In this document: one piece after another, positions 17,308 to 25,601 of the stretch | How the letters are laid out: every line of letters begins with the position of its first letter | Position numbering within the stretch: the stretch's first letter is position 1 | Assembly: GCF_001870515.1 (NCBI RefSeq) | Contig: NZ_MDGT01000001.1 | Location: 124,001-188,000, forward strand | Length of the DNA stretch: 64,000 nucleotides | From: Idiomarina sp. MD25a | GTDB lineage: Bacteria > Pseudomonadota > Gammaproteobacteria > Enterobacterales > Alteromonadaceae | Direction: 5' to 3' | Notes under the pieces: generated by a model | What the model saw: only the letters and a program-made list of their open reading frames with translations | Database searches by the model: none | What the model was told of the DNA's origin: nothing | Position numbers and translations under genes: made by a program

Positions 17308-17766
17308 ATGAAAGCACTCGAGCTCAAAGTACCGCCGCTATTATTGATCATCGTGGTAGCCGCATTGATGTATGGCTGTACCATCCTGTTCCCTGCCGTG
17401 CGCTTTGGTTGGGTACCTCATTGGATACGTATCCTTTTATTAGCCGTGGGTATTTTACTGCCATTATTAGGCTGGGTGGAATTTCGCAAAGCAAAAACCA
17501 CCATTGACCCTCGGGTACCCGATAAATCAAGCACATTGGTAACAAGCGGTATTTACCGCTGGACACGTAACCCAATGTATCTAGGCTTTCTAGTTATTCT
17601 TTTTGCTTGGGGCTTGTCGTTACACAACATGGCAGCCTTGTTGGGCTTACCACTCTACATGTTCTACATGAACCTATTTCAAATCAAACCCGAAGAACGC
17701 CAGCTCGAAAATCACTTTGGTGATACCTACCGTGAGTATAAAAAACGCGTGGGACGCTGGTGGTGA
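17308..17766 (+). CDS. Isoprenylcysteine carboxyl methyltransferase-like membrane protein
   Basis: Small integral membrane protein of the ICMT/PEMT-like group. It has about four hydrophobic helices and the conserved SAM-binding end: GIYRWTRNPMYLGFLVIL (about 89-106) followed by EERQLENHFGDTYREYKKRVGRWW. Bacterial members are presumed SAM-dependent methyltransferases with unknown acceptors. 152 residues, complete. It is divergent from the DUF1415 gene by 18 nt and abuts the convergent yjjG gene. Confidence 0.8.
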   Translation: MKALELKVPPLLLIIVVAALMYGCTILFPAVRFGWVPHWIRILLLAVGILLPLLGWVEFRKAKTTIDPRVPDKSSTLVTSGIYRWTRNPMYLGFLVILFAWGLSLHNMAALLGLPLYMFYMNLFQIKPEERQLENHFGDTYREYKKRVGRWW

Positions 17767-18444
17767 CTAGGCGACTAATTCCACCAGCTCGCTTAAATGA
17801 CGAATGGTATGATTCGGTTTAACTTCTTCGGGGCAAGTGGCTTGGTGTTCATTCAACCAGCAAGTATGCCAACCTGCCCGTTGTCCCCCCAATATATCCG
17901 AATACGGATTATCCCCGACCATTAAGATGCGACTGGTCGGAACCTCCTCCGAGATATGTTGACGATGCGTATGATGAAAGATCTCAGGGTGTGGTTTGGC
18001 CACACCAAGCGCTTCAGAAACCACTACAAACTGAAAAAACTGTTCAAACTGATGCGTTGCGAGTCGCTCCTGCTGAAGCTCGACGAAGCCATTGGTGATA
18101 ATGCCCATGCGAACTTTATCGTCGAGTGCAGTGAGCATTGACCCTGCCCCATCAAGCGTTGAGGAAATAGTACCCATCTGCGCCATAAATTGACGGTTGA
18201 GCTCTGTAGATGAAACCCCCAAACGATCTTCCCAATCTACAAAGCGTCGCGCTTTAATATCTGCGGCAGAAATTTCGCCACGTTGGAACGCCTCCCATAA
18301 GGGTGCATTCACTTCTTTAAACCGTTTAAAGTGCGCTTCGGTAAAATCAACGTCGTAAGACTGTAGTAGTTGAGTTAGACCGCGCTTAGCATCGAACCTA
18401 AATAGTGTTTCATCGGCATCAAATACAACCCAATCATATGCCAT
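17767..18444 (-). CDS. yjjG: Pyrimidine 5'-nucleotidase YjjG (HAD)
   Basis: HAD-superfamily phosphatase that dephosphorylates pyrimidine nucleotides, including damaged forms (housecleaning). Motif I DADETLF (about 8-14), motif II ITNGF (about 115-119), motif III Lys in GVAKPHPEIF, motif IV MVGDNPYSDILGGQRAGW. The YjjG-type NGF in motif II and the alpha-helical cap fit. Start has AGGAG 7 nt upstream. 225 residues, equal to E. coli. Confidence 0.9.
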   Translation of the reverse strand: MAYDWVVFDADETLFRFDAKRGLTQLLQSYDVDFTEAHFKRFKEVNAPLWEAFQRGEISAADIKARRFVDWEDRLGVSSTELNRQFMAQMGTISSTLDGAGSMLTALDDKVRMGIITNGFVELQQERLATHQFEQFFQFVVVSEALGVAKPHPEIFHHTHRQHISEEVPTSRILMVGDNPYSDILGGQRAGWHTCWLNEHQATCPEEVKPNHTIRHLSELVELVA

Positions 18445-18453
18445 TGCATACTC

Positions 18454-18966
18454 CTAGTTAGCGACTGTCCTGCGTTTTCTGAGCGGCCATAATAACAAGC
18501 TCAACAACAGATCGGCTAGCAAACTAATAAATAAGCCGACAACGACAGCCATAACGAGAGCCTCAGGTGTCAGGCGTATCGCATAGTTGTAACGCGCCCA
18601 AGCTTCTCTACGGATATCAGTAATCGGAGACAAAAATGTCGTTTGGTAACGTTGCCAATAGCCCTGTTGGTATTGGTTCCAAGCAGACTGAAGCATCTGG
18701 TAGCGCTGATAAATGGTCTCGATGCTATCGCCGCCATCAATGAATACCGGATCATCTGAAGCGCGGTAATAGTCAATAAGACGCTCAATAGAGCCATCAA
18801 AATAGCGGTCGGCTTCCTGTTGAAACTCCGCTACGCTCGCTTTCGCCTCGTTAAGATGTGCGTAGACGGCATCACCGTATTGGTCGACAAATTGCGGTAT
18901 TTGAACACCTATCATAGCCGCCACAAAAAAACATATTAAGCGTCCATACGCTGCTAATCTTTTCAT
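18454..18966 (-). CDS. DUF2937 family membrane protein
   Basis: Conserved inner-membrane protein of unknown function. N-terminal helix (about 8-24, ending IGVQIPQFVDQYG), a long soluble, mostly helical periplasmic region with QEADRYFDGSIERLIDYYR, and a second membrane helix near the C-terminus (about 140-162) followed by RKRR. Start ATG at 18966 overlaps the upstream stop as ATGA and has GAGG 9 nt ahead. Cotranscribed with the UDG-family gene. Confidence 0.8.
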   Translation of the reverse strand: MKRLAAYGRLICFFVAAMIGVQIPQFVDQYGDAVYAHLNEAKASVAEFQQEADRYFDGSIERLIDYYRASDDPVFIDGGDSIETIYQRYQMLQSAWNQYQQGYWQRYQTTFLSPITDIRREAWARYNYAIRLTPEALVMAVVVGLFISLLADLLLSLLLWPLRKRRTVAN

Positions 18967-19568
18967 TTTTGAGAGCCTCGGCATAGCGCGATCTGCGCTT
19001 TCAACTCGGGTAACACCTCATCTTCGAACCATGGATTTTTAGCAAGCCAGCGGTTATTGCGAGGGCTCGGATGGGGTAATGGCAGTATGCCCTGTTCTAA
19101 CCACGCCTGCCAATTCTTTACGCGCTCTGTGAGGGTTCGCTGGAGCTTGATACCGGTAAGTTGCTGAGCATGCCATTGCTGAGCATATTGTCCGATTGCA
19201 AGCGTGAGTTGTAAGTGAGGTAGTTGTTCAAGTAATTGCTCGCGCCAAGCGTCGGCGCATTCAGGTCGAGGGGGCGCATCTCCAGAGTTCGTAGTACCCG
19301 GGTAGCAAAAGCCCATCGGTAGGATGGCAAACTGCCGTGCGTCGTAGAAATCGGGTTTATCGACACCAAGCCACGCTCTCAAACGCTCACCGCTCGGATC
19401 ATCAAACGGTTTGCCCGAACGATGTACGCGAATACCCGGGGCTTGGCCCGCTATGAGTATCTTAGCGCGCGGATGAAATTGAATAACAGGGCGAGCCCCT
19501 AAAGGTAATTTGGGCTCACATAGAGAGCAGTTGCGTACGTGTTGTACCGTCGTTTGCCACGCGCTCAT
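18963..19568 (-). CDS. Uracil-DNA glycosylase superfamily protein
   Basis: UDG-fold protein related to the bacterial group annotated simply as uracil-DNA glycosylase family. Seen: CSLCEPKLPLGARPVIQF, the loop GQAPGIRVHRSGKPFDDPSG (about 42-61; motif A is GQAPG), FCYPG (about 109) and the C-terminal LPHPSPRNNRWL with the conserved HPS. The canonical catalytic Asp of family 1 (GQDPYH) is replaced by Ala in GQAPG, as in other divergent families, so glycosylase activity is uncertain. AAGGAG lies 6 nt before the start. Confidence 0.82.
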   Translation of the reverse strand: MSAWQTTVQHVRNCSLCEPKLPLGARPVIQFHPRAKILIAGQAPGIRVHRSGKPFDDPSGERLRAWLGVDKPDFYDARQFAILPMGFCYPGTTNSGDAPPRPECADAWREQLLEQLPHLQLTLAIGQYAQQWHAQQLTGIKLQRTLTERVKNWQAWLEQGILPLPHPSPRNNRWLAKNPWFEDEVLPELKAQIALCRGSQK

Positions 19569-19632
19569 TACAAGCTCCTTAATATAAGACGCTTAAATAG
19601 CGTGGCAAACTTACTCGCGCAATGCAATCTGC

Positions 19633-20415
19633 TTACTTTTCGATGAACGCCTGCTCGATAACGTAGCTGCCTTGTTTTCGCGAGGTCGCTTTACTAAAGC
19701 CGCGTTCGTTCAAGATAGCCATTAAATCTTGTAGCATGGCATCATTGCCACATAACATGAAACGATCGTGCTCAGGGTCGATATCAGGTAAACCCAACTT
19801 ATGCGTAAGTATGTTCGACTCGAGCAACTCGGTGATACGTTTCTGATGATCTTCATCACGGAAAGGTTCGCGCGTTACTGTGGGATAGTAACGTAGCTTT
19901 TCCTTGACCCAATCACCGAAAAATTCATTGTTGGGCAAATCCTCGCCGATTTCTTTCTGATAGGCGAGTTCAGAAACATAACGCACACCATGCACCAACA
20001 CCACTTGTTCGTACTGCTCGTAGATATCGGGATCTTTAATCACACTCATGAAAGGCGCTAAGCCAGTCCCCGTTGAGAGTAGATACAGTCGTTTCCCCGG
20101 CAATAAGTGACCTGGCACTAGAGTTCCGGTAGGGCGCGTCGACATGATGACTTCATCGCCCACTTCGATATGTTGTAAGCGCGAGGTTAACGCGCCATCG
20201 GGTACTTTAATACTGAAGAACTCCAGTTCATCTTCATAGTTAGCGCTTGCAATACTGTAAGCGCGCAGCAGAGGTTTATCGTCAACCTCTAAGCCAATCA
20301 TCACAAATTGTCCGTTTTCAAATGTGAACGAACGTTGTCGTGTAGTTTTAAAACTAAAGAGGGTATCGTTCCAATGACGTACTTGAGTGACTTTTTCTGC
20401 AATGGTACTGCGCAT
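19633..20415 (-). CDS. fpr: Ferredoxin/flavodoxin-NADP+ reductase
   Basis: FAD enzyme passing electrons between NADPH and ferredoxin or flavodoxin; supports Fe-S assembly and oxidative-stress responses. FAD-binding LLRAYSIASANYED (about 49-62), STGTGLAPFMSVI (about 113-125), NADPH-binding LVHGVRYVSELAY (about 140-152), and MLCGNDAMLQDLMAIL. 260 residues, typical subclass II FNR. GGAG is 5 nt before the ATG. A Fur-like palindrome lies 54-74 nt upstream, over a plausible promoter, fitting iron-responsive control. Confidence 0.92.
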   Translation of the reverse strand: MRSTIAEKVTQVRHWNDTLFSFKTTRQRSFTFENGQFVMIGLEVDDKPLLRAYSIASANYEDELEFFSIKVPDGALTSRLQHIEVGDEVIMSTRPTGTLVPGHLLPGKRLYLLSTGTGLAPFMSVIKDPDIYEQYEQVVLVHGVRYVSELAYQKEIGEDLPNNEFFGDWVKEKLRYYPTVTREPFRDEDHQKRITELLESNILTHKLGLPDIDPEHDRFMLCGNDAMLQDLMAILNERGFSKATSRKQGSYVIEQAFIEK

Positions 20416-20468
20416 GGCTACTCCTAAATCACTGTTTAAATCATGAACAGGTTAACACATGATAATCT

Positions 20469-20489
20469 AAATGAGAATTTTTTTCATTT
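20469..20489 (-). promoter_or_regulatory. Fur-like box at the fpr promoter
   Basis: AAATGAGAAT-T-TTTTTCATTT is an imperfect 10-1-10 palindrome (8 of 10 paired positions) resembling Fur boxes of gammaproteobacteria. The first arm, AAATGAGAAT, recurs exactly at 20498-20507. On the minus strand TTGCAA (20494-20499) and TCTCAT (20471-20476), spaced by 17 nt, could be the fpr promoter, so a bound repressor would cover the -10 element. Prediction by eye. Confidence 0.5.
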
Positions 20490-20550
20490 AGTATTGCAAA
20501 TGAGAATAGATCGCATATAATTGATTTGCACTTCACGTTAGTTAGCTGTG

Positions 20551-20605
20551 TGAGCAGTTGTCGTACGATGTTTCGAATTACAGGCGCGAAGCATCGTACG
20601 GCTCA
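20551..20605 (-). terminator. Long hairpin downstream of the kinase-GGDEF gene
   Basis: CGTACGATGTTTCG (20562-20575) pairs with CGAAGCATCGTACG (20587-20600) with one wobble-type mismatch; outer arms TGAGC (20551-20555) and GCTCA (20601-20605) extend the stem past a 6-nt bulge. The right arm contains the stop codon of the long minus-strand gene. No T-run follows on that strand, so it may act as a Rho-dependent or mRNA-stabilising 3' end instead of an intrinsic terminator. Confidence 0.45.
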
Positions 20606-23600
20606 CTTTTCGAGCTCTACATGACACACACGGTTTTTCCCTAGAGATTTCGCCTGATAAAGCGCACGATCCGCGCGGTTTAAAATCGATTCAAATTGCG
20701 TGTCTGTTGTCTCAAATTGTGAAACTCCCATACTCACTGTGTAGTCGACTTCTTCATCGTTGTGTTTAATTGAGTCGATTTCAATGGCTTTTCTTAACCG
20801 CTCGGCAATAGTAAGCACTTGCGACAAGTCCGCTTCTCGAATTAATAACGCAAATTCTTCACCGCCAATCCGGGCAGCAACATCATTCATACGCACGGCA
20901 CGGTTAAATTGCTCAGCCATCGCCTTTAGGACTTCATCACCCGCGCTATGCCCATAGTGGTCATTAATCACTTTAAATGAATCAATATCCATCATAACGA
21001 CCGCTGCTTGTTGTCCTTTACGCTTAAACAATTCAAAGCTCTGTCGCAGTTCATTCATGAAGAAGCGACGATTAGGCAGTTGAGTTAATGCGTCAGTATT
21101 TGCAAGATGTTGTAATTGCTGCCTTACTTTATCGTGTGAAGCCATTTCGGCATCAGCAAATCGCATACGCATCTCCGCTTCTGCACGAGCCTCACCTTCG
21201 CGCGCTAGCGCACGCATGAGATCTAAATTACGAATCGAAATTGCCGCTTGCGCAGCGATAAACTCAACAATAGGCATCTGCCGCTCATTAAAAGCGTAAC
21301 GGTTGCGGCTGTGTTCCAAATACAACACACCGATCAAGTCACCTAAATAAACCAAAGGCACGCTCACTGCGGAGCCCGAAAAGTCATTTACTTGGCTACT
21401 TTTAATGTCTTCAGCACGATTATGCCAACTGCGGTTTATCAGCGAATTTTCATTGATGTGCTGTAACTTTTTGGCCTTAGCCACATGTCTAATCATTGCC
21501 GTAGGCAAGTCGTTTACATGCTCTAAGCTAACACTCGGCTCATAATACTTTTCTAAGTGATGTTCTACATCCATCACGAGCTTCAGCTCATCATCTTCAC
21601 ACAGCATCAGTGCCAAACGCTGAGCGCCTGTTTGGCGAACCAGAATACGCGATACTTCTGAGACAAGCCGCTCATGCTCAGTAAATGCAGAGAGTGCTTG
21701 AGCTATCTCAATTACAGCATCCATGCTCATGGCGTAGCCCGTCGATTGAGGTTTACGCTCACTATCGTGTATCAACTCAATCGCATCCCAACGCTCCATC
21801 ACATGATGACGTTGTGACGAATACACCGCCGCAAAGCCAGGATGACCTTTATTTTGCCAATAATGCTGGGCCCGCGATGCTATCATCGCTGCGGTTTGCC
21901 ACTGCCCTTGTTTCTGCGCTAAGCGCAAAGCATGGTCATATTCATCTAATGTGTGCTGCATTTCGCCTCGGCAACGTGCTTGTTCAGCGCGCATTAACGC
22001 AAGCCAATGGCTAAAATTATCGGGCTGCCATTGTGCCCAAGTTTGATAGCGCTCAATTGCGACATTTAATGAGTCCTCGTCTAACTGTTCTAGCTGACTC
22101 AATGCCAACGTACGAAGCCCTGGCCAATGCGCCATCGGTAATAAGCCTTGTACTGATGTATGCTCAATATAGCGTTCACAGAGTTCAAGCGACTTTTGCA
22201 CAATAAGTCTATCGTTACCGACTAATCCTTCGATTATCCGCATGCAACTGAGGATAGCGAGTACTTGGTGATTATGATGGGTTTCAGCTTGAGCCACGTG
22301 TTGCTCAAAGCTACCGCGAAAATGCCCGATACCACTCAGTCGATACATGACTCCCAAAGCGCCTGTCATCAAGTCGACGCCCCAAGTATTGCCGCGCTGT
22401 TTAGCGTATTCCAAATAGTGCTCAACGCGCGGAACGAGTTCCGAAAGTGGCTCACCGGATAAAAATCGGCAATAGGTATCATGACCAAAACCATATACCG
22501 CATATTGCAAATTACCTGACTGCTGGCCACAGCGGTACGCCGCCATATAGTCATCACTCGCGATACGTTGGGCTCTAAACCAGTGGCTTAAGGAGCTACC
22601 CATCATCAGAAAGCCCATACTTTGCGCGCTTGTATCGCCTCGCTTTCGCGTCAACTGTTCTGTAACCGCGTACAGCGATTTAATGTGTTCACTGTCAGCC
22701 AATTGATGACTAACCATAAGACCACCGAGAGCCGGCAGCGTATAACCAATGGCGCCATTGGCTCCATGAGATCTCATAAGCTTAAACTGCGCGATAACAA
22801 CACTTGACCAAAGGCGTGGAAACGCGCGATAACAAGGCGGACCCACCGCTATCAGTAGCGCGAGAACCATCTGTTGCGTTTTGTCGGTCAGCACTGACAA
22901 ATGCGCTAAATCATTAAAAGAAAGACTGTCGACTGAGTCTGATATGCTGCAACGTAACGCTGTGGTGTCTAGCTCTGTCTCCTCGGGTAGGCTCACATCA
23001 AACAATGCAAGTCCTTCACGCGCTACATCGACTGCCTTTTTGTAATCGGCACTTAACGTCGCTTGCTGTACCCACTTGGTATATAAGTTGGCCTTATCAA
23101 ATAACGAATGAGTATTGCCTATCGCTTGGCGTACAAAATACTCAGCGCGCTCAAAGTTCGAGTTGAGGTACTCAAGCTCACCACGCTCTGAATACACTTG
23201 GTAAGCCAGTTCGGGATCGACCGACCATAAATCATTGAGACATGGGTTTTCATGCATACCCTGACGCAAAAGTGTTAAGGCCTCAGCAAAGGCGCCCGCC
23301 GAAGCCGCTTTCCTGGTAGCGTTGACTACCAGCCGAAGAAAGTCTCTTTGTTGGTCGGCGGTATCAATAAACTGTTTACCGCGGTATAGGTGATTAACGA
23401 TACGGATTGAGTAAGCCTCTGGGTGATCAGTGGTCTGCTGCAACAGATGTGTGCCTAATTGGTAATGCACCTGGGCCAGGTCGTTTGAATCAAGTGTTCG
23501 GTGTGCGACTTCTTGCACTCGGTCATGAATGAAGCGAAAGGTCATGTTGGATTCATCCATGATCGGTGTCGTTATGTCAGCTTCGACTACGACAAACTCC

Positions 23601-25507
23601 TCGTTAATTGCTGGCAATAACTGTTTTAGAATCGCTTCAGGCGTCTTTCCCGTCAGTCTGACTAAAGATGGCATGTCAAACCGGACACCGATACACGCAG
23701 CTTGGGCAAGCAGATCTTGGACATCAGCATGCAACAGTTGAAACCGTAATTGTATAACCGAGAAAATATCATCGATGGCGTCCAAATCATTAATTGCATC
23801 CATTCGCCATTGCCAACCTGCTTCTGGCTGATACTGAAGCAACCCCTTCTGGCTCAAAGCTTTTAATAACTGCCACACCATGAATGGATTACCGCGACTG
23901 TGTTGATGCAACCAATTAGCGAGTTGTTGAAATTGACTCGTTTCGTGTTGAACCTTTTCAGCGAGTAATAAGGAAATATCGTCGACAGATAACTCATCAA
24001 GCCGAATATGCTTAAGCGGAATCACATTAGCGCGTTCAATTTCTTGAATCACGATACTAAGCGGGTGCCCACTGTCGACCTCATTCTCGCGCAGTGAGCC
24101 AATCAGTAAAACAGGCGCTCGACTGGACTGGGTCAGTATCCACTCTAGTAACTCTACTGACGCCTGATCGGCCCATTGCAGATCATCTAAAAAGATGACT
24201 AACGAACGATCAGCGTGCTCAAAAACTGAGAGAAAACGACGAACTGTTTCATTAAGTCGTTGTTTTAATTCTGACGACGGTAAATTAGCGTGTTGTGGTG
24301 CAATACCCAGGTCCGAAAATCCAAGACTCCTTTTAATATCAGGTACCCAACTCAAGAAGACAGCCAGGTAGTCCGACATTGCTTCGGCGAGCCAAGCTCG
24401 CCATTGAGTGCGCTGCTCGATCGACATTTGTTGAAAATAACCCGCGAGTGACTCAATCGCTGACAGCCAACCGGTGTATGGAACGCCACGGGTGGAGTGC
24501 TCATATTTTCCCGAGATAAAAAAGGTATTGTCGGCTGTCATTTGCGGATAAAGATGACGCACTAATGATGTTTTACCTAAACCCGAGCGACCATTGATTA
24601 ATACTCCGTGTGTTCCACCCTCGCGGCTCATACTGTATTTTTTTTCAAGTAACCGAAGTTGATTATCACGCCCGTAAAGCGAACCAATTCGCTCTATCTC
24701 GCTCGCAAATCCTAATCGCGAAAGCGTGCTGATATCATCCTTACGTTGTCCTAATACCACTTGGCGTACTGTCGCTAAGTCGTTCAATAATGCATCCACA
24801 GTTCGATAGCGTTGATACGGCTGCTTAGCCAACAAACGTTCAACGACCTCTGCCAGCACCGCAGGTAACTGAGGATTAATTTGATTCAAACGCTTAGGTG
24901 TTGCTACTAAATGCTGGTGGACGAGTCGCGCGCTTGAATCAGCGGTAAATGGATACTTTCCAGTAAACCAATAAAATAAAACCACACCAAGACTGTATAA
25001 ATCACAGCGTGCATCACCCACCGCTTGTGAACGCCCCGTTAACTCGGGTGCTACGCACCTTAACGAAGTAGCATTCTGCGGAAGCGGAAACCAGGGTGTG
25101 TGGATAAAACGAATCTGCGTTGCGGTCGACAAGTCTGTGACTATGACATTTTTATAGGTAACGTAGAAAATAGCGGGGTTGATAGTGCGATGGATTATAC
25201 CATTCTGATGCATATGTTTTACCGCGCTGACAATACTTCCCGCGATAGTGAGTGCATCAATCAAATTATCCCAGCGTAGCTCGTCGAGCCACTCTCCAGA
25301 CGGTAATACAAGTCCGTGTTGATCCCCACTACGGTAAAAATGCTTAGGATTAACAACCTGTTGCCAACGGTTATCGTTTTTTAATCGCTCTTCGGTTAGC
25401 GGCTCAGGGTTTGACTCAACACGCTTTAACCAAATTGAGCGCTGGTTATCCCGTTCGATACAATCAAATAAGATGCGCTCATCGAGCTTTCGTGTTGAGT
25501 GTGGCAT
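20603..25507 (-). CDS. Pseudokinase-AAA/STAND-GAF-GGDEF signalling protein (1634 aa)
   Basis: Giant cytoplasmic signalling protein. Order seen: protein-kinase-like domain (about 15-250) with HRT (106-108) where active kinases have HRD, DLS (125-127) for DFG, APE (153-155) and DLYSLG (169-174), but no glycine-rich loop; AAA_16/STAND NTPase (about 275-620) with Walker A GRSGLGKTS (306-314) and Walker B LVIFLDDLQWAD; a long TPR-like helical region (about 680-1230); a GAF domain (about 1270-1420); a short coiled coil; and a C-terminal GGDEF domain with ARIGGEEF and an upstream RMND inhibitory site. The GGEEF and surrounding residues predict active diguanylate cyclase. It probably turns a signal bound by the helical/GAF parts into c-di-GMP. 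It lies downstream of recD with a 94-nt gap that holds a weak promoter-like pair (TTGTAA, 17 nt, TGTATT on the minus strand). Confidence 0.88.
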   Translation of the reverse strand: MPHSTRKLDERILFDCIERDNQRSIWLKRVESNPEPLTEERLKNDNRWQQVVNPKHFYRSGDQHGLVLPSGEWLDELRWDNLIDALTIAGSIVSAVKHMHQNGIIHRTINPAIFYVTYKNVIVTDLSTATQIRFIHTPWFPLPQNATSLRCVAPELTGRSQAVGDARCDLYSLGVVLFYWFTGKYPFTADSSARLVHQHLVATPKRLNQINPQLPAVLAEVVERLLAKQPYQRYRTVDALLNDLATVRQVVLGQRKDDISTLSRLGFASEIERIGSLYGRDNQLRLLEKKYSMSREGGTHGVLINGRSGLGKTSLVRHLYPQMTADNTFFISGKYEHSTRGVPYTGWLSAIESLAGYFQQMSIEQRTQWRAWLAEAMSDYLAVFLSWVPDIKRSLGFSDLGIAPQHANLPSSELKQRLNETVRRFLSVFEHADRSLVIFLDDLQWADQASVELLEWILTQSSRAPVLLIGSLRENEVDSGHPLSIVIQEIERANVIPLKHIRLDELSVDDISLLLAEKVQHETSQFQQLANWLHQHSRGNPFMVWQLLKALSQKGLLQYQPEAGWQWRMDAINDLDAIDDIFSVIQLRFQLLHADVQDLLAQAACIGVRFDMPSLVRLTGKTPEAILKQLLPAINEEFVVVEADITTPIMDESNMTFRFIHDRVQEVAHRTLDSNDLAQVHYQLGTHLLQQTTDHPEAYSIRIVNHLYRGKQFIDTADQQRDFLRLVVNATRKAASAGAFAEALTLLRQGMHENPCLNDLWSVDPELAYQVYSERGELEYLNSNFERAEYFVRQAIGNTHSLFDKANLYTKWVQQATLSADYKKAVDVAREGLALFDVSLPEETELDTTALRCSISDSVDSLSFNDLAHLSVLTDKTQQMVLALLIAVGPPCYRAFPRLWSSVVIAQFKLMRSHGANGAIGYTLPALGGLMVSHQLADSEHIKSLYAVTEQLTRKRGDTSAQSMGFLMMGSSLSHWFRAQRIASDDYMAAYRCGQQSGNLQYAVYGFGHDTYCRFLSGEPLSELVPRVEHYLEYAKQRGNTWGVDLMTGALGVMYRLSGIGHFRGSFEQHVAQAETHHNHQVLAILSCMRIIEGLVGNDRLIVQKSLELCERYIEHTSVQGLLPMAHWPGLRTLALSQLEQLDEDSLNVAIERYQTWAQWQPDNFSHWLALMRAEQARCRGEMQHTLDEYDHALRLAQKQGQWQTAAMIASRAQHYWQNKGHPGFAAVYSSQRHHVMERWDAIELIHDSERKPQSTGYAMSMDAVIEIAQALSAFTEHERLVSEVSRILVRQTGAQRLALMLCEDDELKLVMDVEHHLEKYYEPSVSLEHVNDLPTAMIRHVAKAKKLQHINENSLINRSWHNRAEDIKSSQVNDFSGSAVSVPLVYLGDLIGVLYLEHSRNRYAFNERQMPIVEFIAAQAAISIRNLDLMRALAREGEARAEAEMRMRFADAEMASHDKVRQQLQHLANTDALTQLPNRRFFMNELRQSFELFKRKGQQAAVVMMDIDSFKVINDHYGHSAGDEVLKAMAEQFNRAVRMNDVAARIGGEEFALLIREADLSQVLTIAERLRKAIEIDSIKHNDEEVDYTVSMGVSQFETTDTQFESILNRADRALYQAKSLGKNRVCHVELEK

Positions 25508-25601
25508 TCGTGACAGAGATCCTTTTTGTCTTAGTTCCCTAAATATAGATAAAGAAATACATCTTTACAGTGTAATCTTTACAAATACGCAGGGATTCGG
25601 A

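Noticed and set aside
20551-20605. Hairpin considered as an integron-type recombination site or attachment site
   Set aside because: No integrase, cassette genes, direct repeat of a gene end or composition shift nearby; the position after a stop codon favours an RNA 3'-end role.
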